Position numbers and translations under genes: made by a program. Source: Rhodospirillaceae bacterium (GTDB lineage Bacteria > Pseudomonadota > Alphaproteobacteria > Kiloniellales > DSM-21159). Taken from it: a stretch of DNA of 37,302 nt. Shown here one piece after another: positions 1 through 7,419 of this stretch (the stretch's first letter is position 1; the number at the start of each line of letters is the position of its first letter). The stretch covers positions 1 to 37,302 of the forward strand of contig JAJUFM010000015.1 of the NCBI GenBank assembly GCA_029265995.1. Direction: 5' to 3'. The notes under the pieces are model-generated. The model had not been told where the DNA came from, searched no databases, and was given only the letters and a program-made list of their open reading frames with translations.

Positions 1-22
1 CAAAACTTTTGCCCGGGGTTTT

Positions 23-51
23 GCCCCTCTTACCCTTCGAGGGGCTTTTTT
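23..51 (+). terminator. Rho-independent terminator of an upstream gene
   Basis: A perfect 7-bp stem (GCCCCTC at 23-29, GAGGGGC at 39-45) with a 9-base loop is followed by six T residues (46-51). This is the classic intrinsic terminator pattern on the plus strand. The gene it ends lies before the window. Confidence 0.8.
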
Positions 52-178
52 CATGTCGCGCTCATGCGACATGCGCCTTAGGCAAGTCTCCAGCGAATTC
101 ATGCTTTAAAATCGGAAGATGGTTTAGAACAGGAAGAGGCGGGCTAGCCTTTTTCTGCCCGCGGTATATAACCGGTGG

Positions 179-580
179 ATGCGCGGCGCATTCTACTGGT
201 CAAAACGCCTCCCCTGGGCAAACTACCTGATCGTCGTCTTTGGTGTTCTGGCATTTCTTGCCAATGCTTCACCCGCGGCGCCGCACAAGCTTGCCGCATT
301 TTCCATCAATGGTGATTTTGTCTATGACGTCGATCCTGGCGGCTATACCGTAGCGCCGCGCGTCGACCGAGACCAGCGGCAGCGAAATCACTCGCTTCTT
401 CCTCCGCCCCTTGAACCTGCGGCCGTGGCGTTTTCTGCGGCGTTTGCCGATCTCGGTACGGCCTTGCCCCATCGGGGCAAGATACCGGTAGATGAGCTCC
501 GTCTATCTTCCCATCTCGAGCAGCGAACAGATCCCTCCAGAGCTCCCCCCTTCTCCTGTGATTCCTCACCGCTCCTTTGA
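179..580 (+). CDS. small secreted/anchored protein of unknown family, copy 1
   Basis: A 133-residue protein with a basic N-terminus and one hydrophobic segment (about residues 17-32) ending in ANA, which resembles a signal peptide or a single anchor. The rest is Pro/Arg-rich with no recognised domain. It is clearly paralogous to the protein at 1045-1443. Shared blocks are LAFLANA at the end of the hydrophobic segment, PH-x-LA, D-[FL]-VY-[DE]-V, and a C-terminal H-L-[ED]-QRT-x-PSRAPP. The conserved ends around a divergent middle argue for real coding. No good Shine-Dalgarno site precedes the ATG, so the exact start is uncertain. Function unknown. Confidence 0.6.
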   Translation: MRGAFYWSKRLPWANYLIVVFGVLAFLANASPAAPHKLAAFSINGDFVYDVDPGGYTVAPRVDRDQRQRNHSLLPPPLEPAAVAFSAAFADLGTALPHRGKIPVDELRLSSHLEQRTDPSRAPPFSCDSSPLL

Positions 581-660
581 GCGGAGCCTGTCCATTCCTC
601 TTTGGGCGCGCGGTCCTGCCTTTGGGTAGGCGCGTCTTTTGATGTGCGGGAGGTGGTATG

Positions 661-858
661 ATGGAAATTCTTGGGGGGCTGGTTTTATTGATCGTCGCCG
701 TGGTTCTTGTGCGCCTTGGTCGTTCGAGATCGGAAGGGGGGATCGCTGCAGGAATTCGCAAATGGCGGGCTCAGGGTGCAGTTGCGGTTCTAGCGACAAC
801 TTGTGTTGGGCTGGGACTGGCGCTGGTCGTAAAGGGCGCGGCCAGCATTTTCTTCTGA
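661..858 (+). CDS. small two-helix membrane protein, unknown
   Basis: A 65-residue protein with two hydrophobic segments (about residues 3-17 and 40-60) around a short basic stretch (RLGRSRSEGG...RKWRAQ). GGGAGGTGG at 648-656 is a strong ribosome binding site. It lies better placed for the ATG at 661 than for the adjoining ATG at 658, so 661 is chosen. No family recognised. It sits between the two paralogous small secreted proteins in the same orientation. The topology suggests a hairpin in the inner membrane, which is inference. Confidence 0.6.
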   Translation: MEILGGLVLLIVAVVLVRLGRSRSEGGIAAGIRKWRAQGAVAVLATTCVGLGLALVVKGAASIFF

Positions 859-873
859 TCTGCCTGACAGAGG

Positions 874-919
874 GGCCTGGAGCGTGGCTCTACTCTAGAT
901 GCGAGAGCTGCTCCAGGCC
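874..919. other. long stem-loop after the small membrane gene
   Basis: GGCCTGGAGC (874-883) pairs perfectly with GCTCCAGGCC (910-919). Inside it GCTCT (887-891) pairs with AGAGC (904-908), giving about 15 paired positions. No T-run follows, so it is not a standard intrinsic terminator. It could be an RNA 3'-end stabiliser or a protein site between 661-858 and 1045-1443. Confidence 0.5.
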
Positions 920-1044
920 GCCCTTCGTGAGGAAATGGAAAGGCAGTGTTGCCGGTCATCGAGGCCGAGCCGTACCGGAGAACAATCTGTCCTGAATAGC
1001 ATCCTCAAGCTGGTGTTTCTGGCTATTACGGCTAATCTGCATCT

Positions 1045-1443
1045 ATGTCTTTCGCGAGCGCCAGGAAAACTAGCCTTTTGTCGATGAAATTCGTTTTCAT
1101 CCTGTTTGGCATCCTGGCTTTTCTTGCCAATGCACATCCGGGTAAACCGCACGCGCTAGCTACTTCGCTTGGCGATGTAGATCTCGTTTACGAGGTTACA
1201 GGAAATGCGGTTGCGGTTATTCCCGAGTTGGAACGCGACACCCGCGCTCGCCCCCATCCGGCGGATTCATCGCCGGATGGGAAGCTCCCGACAGCGCTTG
1301 TTCCAAGGGTGGGAGAGAAGCCTGCAGCCAGGGCCTTTCCGCTGCTGGCGAGCGCCCCGCCTCGCTTTTATCATCTGGATCAGCGTACCTCGCCCTCAAG
1401 AGCCCCTCCCAGCGGCGACCATTCCGGACGGCGTTCAAGCTGA
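1045..1443 (+). CDS. small secreted/anchored protein of unknown family, copy 2
   Basis: A 132-residue paralogue of the 179-580 product. It has a basic N-terminus (RK near residue 7), a hydrophobic segment (about residues 15-30) ending LAFLANA, a conserved PH-x-LA and D-L-VY-E-V block, and a C-terminal HLDQRT-x-PSRAPP motif. An internal ATG at 1084 could also be the start, giving a shorter lysine-first leader. The 1045 start gives an N-terminal length closest to copy 1. Neither has a clear ribosome binding site. Family and function unknown; export is inferred from the leader. Confidence 0.6.
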   Translation: MSFASARKTSLLSMKFVFILFGILAFLANAHPGKPHALATSLGDVDLVYEVTGNAVAVIPELERDTRARPHPADSSPDGKLPTALVPRVGEKPAARAFPLLASAPPRFYHLDQRTSPSRAPPSGDHSGRRSS

Positions 1444-1539
1444 ACTCTTCAAGGGTTCGGTAAACGCGTTAGTCCGGTGTGTCCTCTATGGAGAAGAGCC
1501 GACCCTCCAGGCCTAGGCGTTTTGCAGGAACTGAAGAGG

Positions 1540-1660
1540 CTGCGCACTTCCCATGAAAGCAGAGGGAACCCTTCACGAGGGGCGATAACCGCCCAAGCGG
1601 AGAGGGACTTCCCTTCTATTCATCCACCTGAAGCAGAGGGACGCTGACGCTCGTCAGCTC
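1540..1660. other. non-coding stretch with small hairpins and a short direct repeat
   Basis: No convincing gene lies between 1444 and 1667. The stretch holds a GGGCG/CGCCC hairpin (1580-1594), an AGGGA/TCCCT palindrome (1603-1614), a GCTGACG/CGTCAGC palindrome (1643-1658) and a repeated AAGCAGAGGGA near 1557 and 1631. It may be the leader of the 1668 gene or a small RNA; neither can be shown from sequence. Confidence 0.3.
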
Positions 1661-1667
1661 GTGGCCT

Positions 1668-2051
1668 ATGTTGTTGGAAGCTAATTCTTTGGATACCCGC
1701 GGATTGCGGGAACCGCTGCCCTCGAGCAAGGCAGCTGTTCCCTTGGACGCAAAGCTCGCTGCCGTAATGGCAGCCCTCGTGATGTTTCAATCGGTATTGG
1801 CGCTGGGCGTCGGGTTCAGCTGGTCGCTGGTCGGCTTGTTGAGCCTGCAGAACTCCCTGGCCTGGACAGGCGCAGGTCTGGCGCTTCTTCTCGCGTCCGT
1901 CTCAGGAGCCTGGCTGTTACGCCGTGCGCTGACGGCCGAGAGGGACGCGGTCGAGCCCAGGAACAGCGGGCTTGTAGCGGAAGAGCCCGAAGCTGCCGCC
2001 ATCCCTGAAGAACCTCTGTCGCACCAGCGGTATGGCTTACCCGGAACCTGA
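1668..2051 (+). CDS. hypothetical two-helix membrane protein
   Basis: A 127-residue protein with a polar N-terminus, two hydrophobic segments (about residues 30-55 and 63-83) and a charged Glu/Pro-rich tail. No known domain recognised. The start ATG lacks a visible Shine-Dalgarno sequence. The regular hydrophobic-basic-acidic layout supports coding, but the call rests only on topology. A perfect 13-bp hairpin follows the stop codon. Confidence 0.5.
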   Translation: MLLEANSLDTRGLREPLPSSKAAVPLDAKLAAVMAALVMFQSVLALGVGFSWSLVGLLSLQNSLAWTGAGLALLLASVSGAWLLRRALTAERDAVEPRNSGLVAEEPEAAAIPEEPLSHQRYGLPGT

Positions 2052-2065
2052 TAGCTGTGCGAGTG

Positions 2066-2097
2066 GCGCTCCGCCAGAAACCGGTCTGGCGGAGCGC
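2066..2097. terminator. perfect 13-bp hairpin between convergent genes
   Basis: GCGCTCCGCCAGA (2066-2078) and TCTGGCGGAGCGC (2085-2097) are perfect complements around a 6-base loop. The hairpin lies between the plus-strand gene ending at 2051 and the minus-strand DUF1127 gene ending at 2228. There is no T-run on either side. It probably serves as a shared transcript end or RNA stabiliser rather than a textbook terminator. Confidence 0.5.
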
Positions 2098-2227
2098 AAG
2101 GGGGGATAAGGAAAAGATAGCGAGGGGGTTCTCGTCGTGCAGCAAGGCGTGGGATCGGCATCGCTTCCAGGGATGCTGATCGATTCTGTAGGTCTCGCCG
2201 CTCAGACAGCTCGACGCCTTCCCGAAC

Positions 2228-2458
2228 TCATCCCCGTTGTCGCCGGCTGCCGTCCCTGTCGCCTTCGCGTACGACGAAGGGGATCTCTGAGCGGCTCAAG
2301 CCAATATCGGAGAGCAGGTAGTCGGGCATTTCTCTCAGCTCTCGGATCGCCCGCTCCATTTGGAGCTGCCGGTAGTATTCCTTGCCAACCTCGCCCAGAA
2401 AGTCGCCCAGGCGCGACAACAACGACCTTCGTCGGTTCAGAACAAGCTCAGTTCTCAT
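2228..2458 (-). CDS. DUF1127 family protein
   Basis: A 76-residue basic protein. The C-terminal half (about residues 37-66) fits the DUF1127 (YjiS-like) pattern: RELREMPDYLLSDIGLSRSE, then a short hydrophobic end. In this family the Leu-x-D-IGLSR-x-[DE]-I core is the hallmark. Small DUF1127 proteins in alphaproteobacteria have been tied to RNA turnover, phosphate and carbon metabolism and stress. Here the role is only inferred from the family. A GGAGAG ribosome binding site lies 9 bases upstream of the ATG. It is divergent from the SARP-like regulator, with a 203-bp gap at 2459-2661. Confidence 0.85.
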   Translation of the reverse strand: MRTELVLNRRRSLLSRLGDFLGEVGKEYYRQLQMERAIRELREMPDYLLSDIGLSRSEIPFVVREGDRDGSRRQRG

Positions 2459-2661
2459 GATGTAAAGCTCTCCACTGTTTTGATTTAGGGCAGCCTTAGC
2501 GGCCGCCCGGTGAGTGGTTGTTGTGAGGCCTGGGCATGTGAACGGCCGTGGGAGAGCGCGTAGAAAGGAACAGAGGAGGGAGAAACTAGGCGCAGAAAAA
2601 TTATGGTATTTGCCTAATGGTTGCAGTAAAGTGACTGCCTCTCACCAACAGGCCGACATAA

Positions 2662-5600
2662 ATGGCTATGTCAGGCGCCGGTATTACACTGCGCCTTCTT
2701 GGAGAGATGGAAGTATTGCGCGGGCAGAATCGCGTTGATCTTCCACCTTCGCGAAAGTCGCGCGCTCTTCTCGCCTATCTTGCTGCGACTGCCCGGCCGC
2801 AGCGGCGTGAGCGGCTGTGTGCCTTGCTCTGGGACGTACCAGACGATCCCAAGGGCTCCTTGCGCTGGAGTCTGAGCCGGCTTCGTGCCGTCCTGGACGA
2901 TGGGGAAACCAGCTGCATCGTCGCCAATCGCGAGACCGTCGCTCTCGATACCTCCCGCTGCTCCATAGATCTTTTGTCGGTGCGCGCTTTAGGTGGAGGT
3001 AGCTCGAAGGGGCTGGAGGGCCAACCCACGGAACAGTTGCTGACGGCGGCGGGCGCCTTTCGCGGCGAGTTCATGGAAGGGTTGGATCTGCCCAACAGTC
3101 ACGAATTCCAGTCGTGGTGCCTCGCGGAGCGTGAAGAGCTGCGACGTCTCAACATCGAGCTGCTGGCCGAGCTGCGGCGCCGACATGATGCGGAACCGGA
3201 AGCTGCGCTCGGTTTCGCCCGCCGGCTCGTCCACATCGATCCCTTCGACGAGGCGGCAAGGATCGATCTCCTGCGCCTTCTGCTCCTGACCAAGCGCCGG
3301 CGCGAGGCGACGGGACAGTTTGCGACAGCCGAGCGCCTCTTCCAGGAACTGGGGGAGGGGAGTGCCGAGCGGCTGACGCGGGCCTGGCGGTTGGTTCTTC
3401 GGGAAGCGGAACAGGCAGCGACGGCCGCAGCGCAAGGCGCGGACACATCGCCTCCCAGCTCTCCTTCACGTCAGGCCCCGGCCCAGCGGGCGGCCACGCG
3501 TCGCGCAGCGCAAGCTCCCGCATCCGCGCAATCGGCGAAGCCGGCCATGACAGCTACCACGGCGCCCTTTGTCGGCAGAAGCTGGATGCTAAACCATCTG
3601 GCCAGCCTGATGGACATCGTGGCGACACGCAGGACGGCGCAGATCGTGCTGCTCAATGGTGAGCCTGGCTTAGGGAAGAGCCGCCTGCTGGCGGAACTGG
3701 CGGCGCGTGCCCAGGCCCAGCAGATCCGCGTTTTCGTAGGACATTGCTACGACGCGCGCTCCGGCGTGAGCTACGCGCCTTGGGAAGAGGCTTTGGGCGA
3801 ACTGCCGCCGCTGGACGAAGAGGGGGAAGCGGATCTGCGTCGCCGGCGCCTCTTCCAGGCCGTAGCTCGGACTGTGACCGATGGGCAGGGCCTGACCCTC
3901 CTGGCCTTGGAAGATGTCCATTGGATGGACGAGGCCTCCTGTGACCTGCTGCGTTTCGTTGTTCGCACTGCGCGCGAGGAGCCGCTGCTGGTGCTGCTCA
4001 CCGCCCGGGAAGGGGAGGTGACAGACAATCCGGCAATTGCGGAAGTGCTGCGTGATTTCAGGCTGAAGTACAGCTTCGAGGGGCTGCACCTGCTGCCTCT
4101 TGGGGAGGAGGAGGTGCGACAGCTGGCCGAAGCCAGCGGCCGCGAGGATGCTGCGGCTAGGATCGCAACCCTCAGTCGCGGCAACCCGCTCTATGCCGTA
4201 GAGTTGGCGCGCGGACTCACAGACAAGCAGGAAGCCTTGCCCGGCAGCTTGAAGGAGCTGATCCGCGATCGCCTTGCTCAGCTTGCGCCGGAAGCTGCCG
4301 AGGTCCTCCGCTGGGCAAGCCTCTTCAGTACGGGCGCCTGCTCTCAGCTGTTGCAGGATCTGAGCGAGCTTCAGGACGGCCCCTACCTGCACGCCCTGGA
4401 GTTGCTGGATCGGCACCGGCTGCTGGTCCAGGAGGCGGGCAGCGATCATTGTACCTTCGGCCACGAGCTGGTACGGCAAGCCGTCTACACCAGCCTTTCC
4501 GAGCCGCGGCGTCGTCTGATGCATCGGAAGGTGGCGCGGTTCATGTGGCAGAACGGCTACCAACCCAAGTTTGACCCCTTCGACATCGTGCATCACGCGG
4601 CCGCCGGCAGCGATGATGTCCTGGCAGCACAGGCTTGCGTACATGCTGGGCAACGCGCGCGCCGCCTGCTTGCCAATGCAGAGGCGCTGATGCTCGTGCG
4701 GCGCGGGCAGCATTACGCCCAGGCCCTGCCGGAACCGCTTCGCAGTGAGCGACTGATCGAACTAATGGAAATCGAATTGGCGGCTCGTCCAATTGAAGCC
4801 GGCGAAAAGATTGCGCAAGGCCTTGAGCAGCTCGCGGGCACGGCCCTGGATCATGACCGGCCGGATCTGGCCTGGCGCTGCTATAAAATGATGGCCGACA
4901 TCCGCTGGGCACAGGGCTCTTGGTCTGATGCGCGCATGGACAGCCTTCACGCCGAACTGATCAGCCGCAGCGCCAGCGAAGAAGAAAGAGTTTCGGCCCT
5001 GGGCGAAGCTGCCCGCTGCCTGACCATGCTTGAGCGGGATCTGGAGGTTGCCCAGGCGCTGGTACTTGAAGGCCAGGCTTTGTCCCACCGTCTGGGGATG
5101 GATTCTGATGCCATCGCCGATGCCCGCGGGCTGTTGGCCGCCTATCGCGGCGACCATGAGGAGGCGCGGGAAAGCTTCGTGCAGGCACGGCTGCTAGCGC
5201 GCCGCAGCGGCCATCGCCTGGAGGAGTTCTTGGCGCTTTCTCACCTGGTTATTCTCGAGCTTGAGCAGGAGAATTGGGAAGGGGTCTCCCGCCATTGCGA
5301 GGAGATGTCGACCCTGGCTGAACGCATCCGGCCGGGAAGCGAGCAGCCCTTCGCGGCAGCCGTTCGGGAGCTTTGCCGCTATATCAGCGGGCGCAGCAAC
5401 TCGCTCGAGGCGCTTGAAAGTGCCTTGCAGGCGCTACGCTTTGCAGATTCCAAGCATCACATCAGTATCGTCTGCTTGAGCGCGGCGGGCCTGTTCCTGC
5501 AGCGCGGCGATCTGGCCCGGGCCCGGCAGCTTGCAGCCGAGGCGCTGGACGTTGCTGGCCAGCTCAACCGACGCCGCACCGAGGCAGCTGCGCTCAACCT

Positions 5601-5718
5601 GCTGATAGAAATTGCTGATGCCGCCGGCGATGACAAAAGCCTCTGGATCACCCGTCTGACCGCACTGGCGCCGATCTGGACAAGCGGCCGACCTCAGACC
5701 GAGGCGACGGCAGGGTAG
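2662..5718 (+). CDS. SARP/BTAD-type transcriptional regulator with AAA ATPase and helical repeats
   Basis: A 1018-residue multidomain regulator. Residues about 8-95 form an OmpR/SARP-like winged helix (LRLLGEMEV, then SRKSRALLAYLA). About 100-250 is the bacterial transcriptional activator (BTAD) helical domain. An Ala/Pro/Ser-rich linker follows (252-300). A STAND/AAA-like ATPase comes next, with Walker A GEPGLGKS at 333-340 and a Walker B-like LTLLALED ending at D418. The last ~400 residues are TPR-like helices. Related proteins are one-component activators in which the ATPase and repeats sense a signal; the ligand is unknown here. ATG at 2662 or 2668 is possible, and neither has a strong ribosome site. 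The DUF4242 gene follows after 23 bases, so they are probably co-transcribed. Confidence 0.9.
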   Translation: MAMSGAGITLRLLGEMEVLRGQNRVDLPPSRKSRALLAYLAATARPQRRERLCALLWDVPDDPKGSLRWSLSRLRAVLDDGETSCIVANRETVALDTSRCSIDLLSVRALGGGSSKGLEGQPTEQLLTAAGAFRGEFMEGLDLPNSHEFQSWCLAEREELRRLNIELLAELRRRHDAEPEAALGFARRLVHIDPFDEAARIDLLRLLLLTKRRREATGQFATAERLFQELGEGSAERLTRAWRLVLREAEQAATAAAQGADTSPPSSPSRQAPAQRAATRRAAQAPASAQSAKPAMTATTAPFVGRSWMLNHLASLMDIVATRRTAQIVLLNGEPGLGKSRLLAELAARAQAQQIRVFVGHCYDARSGVSYAPWEEALGELPPLDEEGEADLRRRRLFQAVARTVTDGQGLTLLALEDVHWMDEASCDLLRFVVRTAREEPLLVLLTAREGEVTDNPAIAEVLRDFRLKYSFEGLHLLPLGEEEVRQLAEASGREDAAARIATLSRGNPLYAVELARGLTDKQEALPGSLKELIRDRLAQLAPEAAEVLRWASLFSTGACSQLLQDLSELQDGPYLHALELLDRHRLLVQEAGSDHCTFGHELVRQAVYTSLSEPRRRLMHRKVARFMWQNGYQPKFDPFDIVHHAAAGSDDVLAAQACVHAGQRARRLLANAEALMLVRRGQHYAQALPEPLRSERLIELMEIELAARPIEAGEKIAQGLEQLAGTALDHDRPDLAWRCYKMMADIRWAQGSWSDARMDSLHAELISRSASEEERVSALGEAARCLTMLERDLEVAQALVLEGQALSHRLGMDSDAIADARGLLAAYRGDHEEARESFVQARLLARRSGHRLEEFLALSHLVILELEQENWEGVSRHCEEMSTLAERIRPGSEQPFAAAVRELCRYISGRSNSLEALESALQALRFADSKHHISIVCLSAAGLFLQRGDLARARQLAAEALDVAGQLNRRRTEAAALNLLIEIADAAGDDKSLWITRLTALAPIWTSGRPQTEATAG

Positions 5719-5741
5719 AAACGGACAGGGAGAGCTAGCCG

Positions 5742-6263
5742 ATGGTTCCCGTCATCTTCGACAGCGACTACGAAGAGCCGCTGACATTTGCGGATATGCT
5801 GGAGGCGGAGCGGTCAGACCGTTGGTGTATGGAACTGCATGAATGCAGCGGCCTGATCCACAGCCTCTCGACAGACGCGCGCCGCGCCCTGTGCCTCTAC
5901 GAAGCGCCCGATGCGGAAGCCGTGCGACGCGCTGTGGACAGCTTTGGCAATCCCTCGTCCCTCCGGGCCTGGACGGCCATCGGGACCTACTACAATGGCT
6001 TCCAACGCAACAGCTGGCCGTGGGGGAAGGGGACCTTTGCGATCACCTTTCACGATCTCACGACCGATGAGCTTCGCCAGTCGTTCGAGAGAGGGGTGCC
6101 ACGGGAACCATCCGGCGACGTACGTGTCATAGGGGACTTCCTCTCGCTGGACCGGCAGCGCGCCATTCGCCTTTACGAGACGCCGGATCTTGAAGCGGTC
6201 CGGCGTCTCGCTGGGCCAATTGCGCGACGCGATCTCTTCACGGCGGTCGCCCACGAGGATTGA
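5742..6263 (+). CDS. DUF4242 (nickel-binding-like) protein
   Basis: A 173-residue protein of the DUF4242 type. That family includes small ferredoxin-like proteins, one of which (Streptomyces SCO4226) is described as nickel-binding. Two similar segments are visible: residues 42-65 (LSTDARRALCLYEAPDAEAV) and 135-157 (LSLDRQRAIRLYETPDLEAV). Each contains the family's R-A-x-x-LYE-x-PD-x-EAVRR signature, suggesting an internal duplication. A GGGAGAG ribosome site precedes the ATG. It follows the SARP-like regulator by 23 bases and is a likely operon partner. A signalling or metal role is inference only. Confidence 0.75.
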   Translation: MVPVIFDSDYEEPLTFADMLEAERSDRWCMELHECSGLIHSLSTDARRALCLYEAPDAEAVRRAVDSFGNPSSLRAWTAIGTYYNGFQRNSWPWGKGTFAITFHDLTTDELRQSFERGVPREPSGDVRVIGDFLSLDRQRAIRLYETPDLEAVRRLAGPIARRDLFTAVAHED

Positions 6264-6315
6264 ACAAGGTGATCTCACATCGCGGACGGCAGAGCGACCG
6301 AGCGTTGCATGAAGA

Positions 6316-7266
6316 TCAGGCAGCGGTCGCTGCTGCTGAGCAGGCGCCGCCGATCTGCTCGATATGGCGGTGGTCCGTCCCGCAGCATCCGCCGAGCACG
6401 TTCAGGTGGGGCAGGCGTCGCCGCAAGTCGCGATACTGCAGTCCCAGTTCGACGGGGTCGCCCGCATCGAGCTCGGTCGCTTGATCGAGTTCCGCATGGC
6501 TGAGCCGGGAGGCGTTGCAGCGCAGGCCCCTCAGCCGTCTGGTCCAGCTTCCCTTCAGCATAGCGTCGAAGTGGCTGGGATGGGCGCAGTTCAGCATGTA
6601 ATAGGCGGGGGGAACCTCCGTTGCGGCATCCACTGCCTCGACAGCGGCTTCCAGGGTATCGCCCGCCGGTAGCTGTCCGTCCGTCTCCACCGTGAAGGAA
6701 ATGGCAACGGGCAGGCCTGCGTCAGCGGCGGCCCGTGTGACACCGATGGCCTCGGCAATGTTCGTCATGGTGATGGCGGTGATCATATCGGCGCCGGCGT
6801 CCACAAAGGTCCGCGCCTGGAAGGCGTGGTAATCCTGTGCTTCGCTTTCGCTCATGATCTCACCTGGATCGTAGCCGTCGCCCCGGGGCCCGACGCAGCC
6901 TGAGATAACCATGGGGCTGACCTCCGTCTCGAACTCCTGGCGCAACTCCTGAAGCAGCTCGATTGCCTTTCGATTTAGCGCTTCCAGTTCCTGCCGCGTG
7001 TAGCCGAGGCGTTCCGCCCAGTCGGGACTGGCGCGCCAGGTGGGGCTTTCCAGTATGAAGCCCAGTCCTCTTCGGCGGGCGATCTCCGCATGCTTTCGAT
7101 AGTAGGCGCGAAGGGTTTCTTGCCCGCGCTTCTCTCCTAACAGACCAAAAGCTGCGAAGTAGGGAAGCTCCACACCTTCCAGGAAGATAAGTGTCGTCTC
7201 GATGCCGCCGTCGGTGAGGAAGAGTCCCCCGTTCAGCTGCGGTAAGGCGCTTCTGTATTTGGCCAT
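6316..7266 (-). CDS. homocysteine S-methyltransferase family protein
   Basis: A 316-residue TIM-barrel methyltransferase of the Pfam S-methyl_trans family (MmuM, BHMT, MetH N-terminal domain). It opens with LTDGGIETTL and carries the zinc-binding cysteines C227 (NCAHP) and C294/C295 (GGCCGTD). These fit transfer of a methyl group to homocysteine to give methionine. The start at 7266 (MAKYRS) is preferred over a frame extended to 7383, because GGTGGA lies just upstream and the family begins here. It is the last gene of the minus-strand amine cluster, 153 bp after EutH. The methyl donor is unknown; a betaine or S-methylmethionine-like donor is inferred from the neighbours. Confidence 0.88.
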   Translation of the reverse strand: MAKYRSALPQLNGGLFLTDGGIETTLIFLEGVELPYFAAFGLLGEKRGQETLRAYYRKHAEIARRRGLGFILESPTWRASPDWAERLGYTRQELEALNRKAIELLQELRQEFETEVSPMVISGCVGPRGDGYDPGEIMSESEAQDYHAFQARTFVDAGADMITAITMTNIAEAIGVTRAAADAGLPVAISFTVETDGQLPAGDTLEAAVEAVDAATEVPPAYYMLNCAHPSHFDAMLKGSWTRRLRGLRCNASRLSHAELDQATELDAGDPVELGLQYRDLRRRLPHLNVLGGCCGTDHRHIEQIGGACSAAATAA

Positions 7267-7419
7267 TGTGTCCACCGTTGTTGCACGAGCACAGGGCGTG
7301 CCCGAATGCGGTGGGTTTAGGAGGCCAGCATGTGAATGGCCGGGTGCATGGCCATGGAAAGGCATCGCGCCTCGTCTCGACACACCCCAGGAATGGAGAG
7401 CTCCAAGAACGGACAGCCC

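Noticed and set aside
1205-1516. Plus-strand 103-codon frame overlapping the second small secreted protein
   Set aside because: It lacks a ribosome site and the conserved motifs; the paralogue's frame is supported by its copy at 179-580.
3670-4713. 347-codon minus-strand open frame inside the SARP regulator
   Set aside because: The plus-strand frame carries Walker motifs and domains; this is an antisense shadow.
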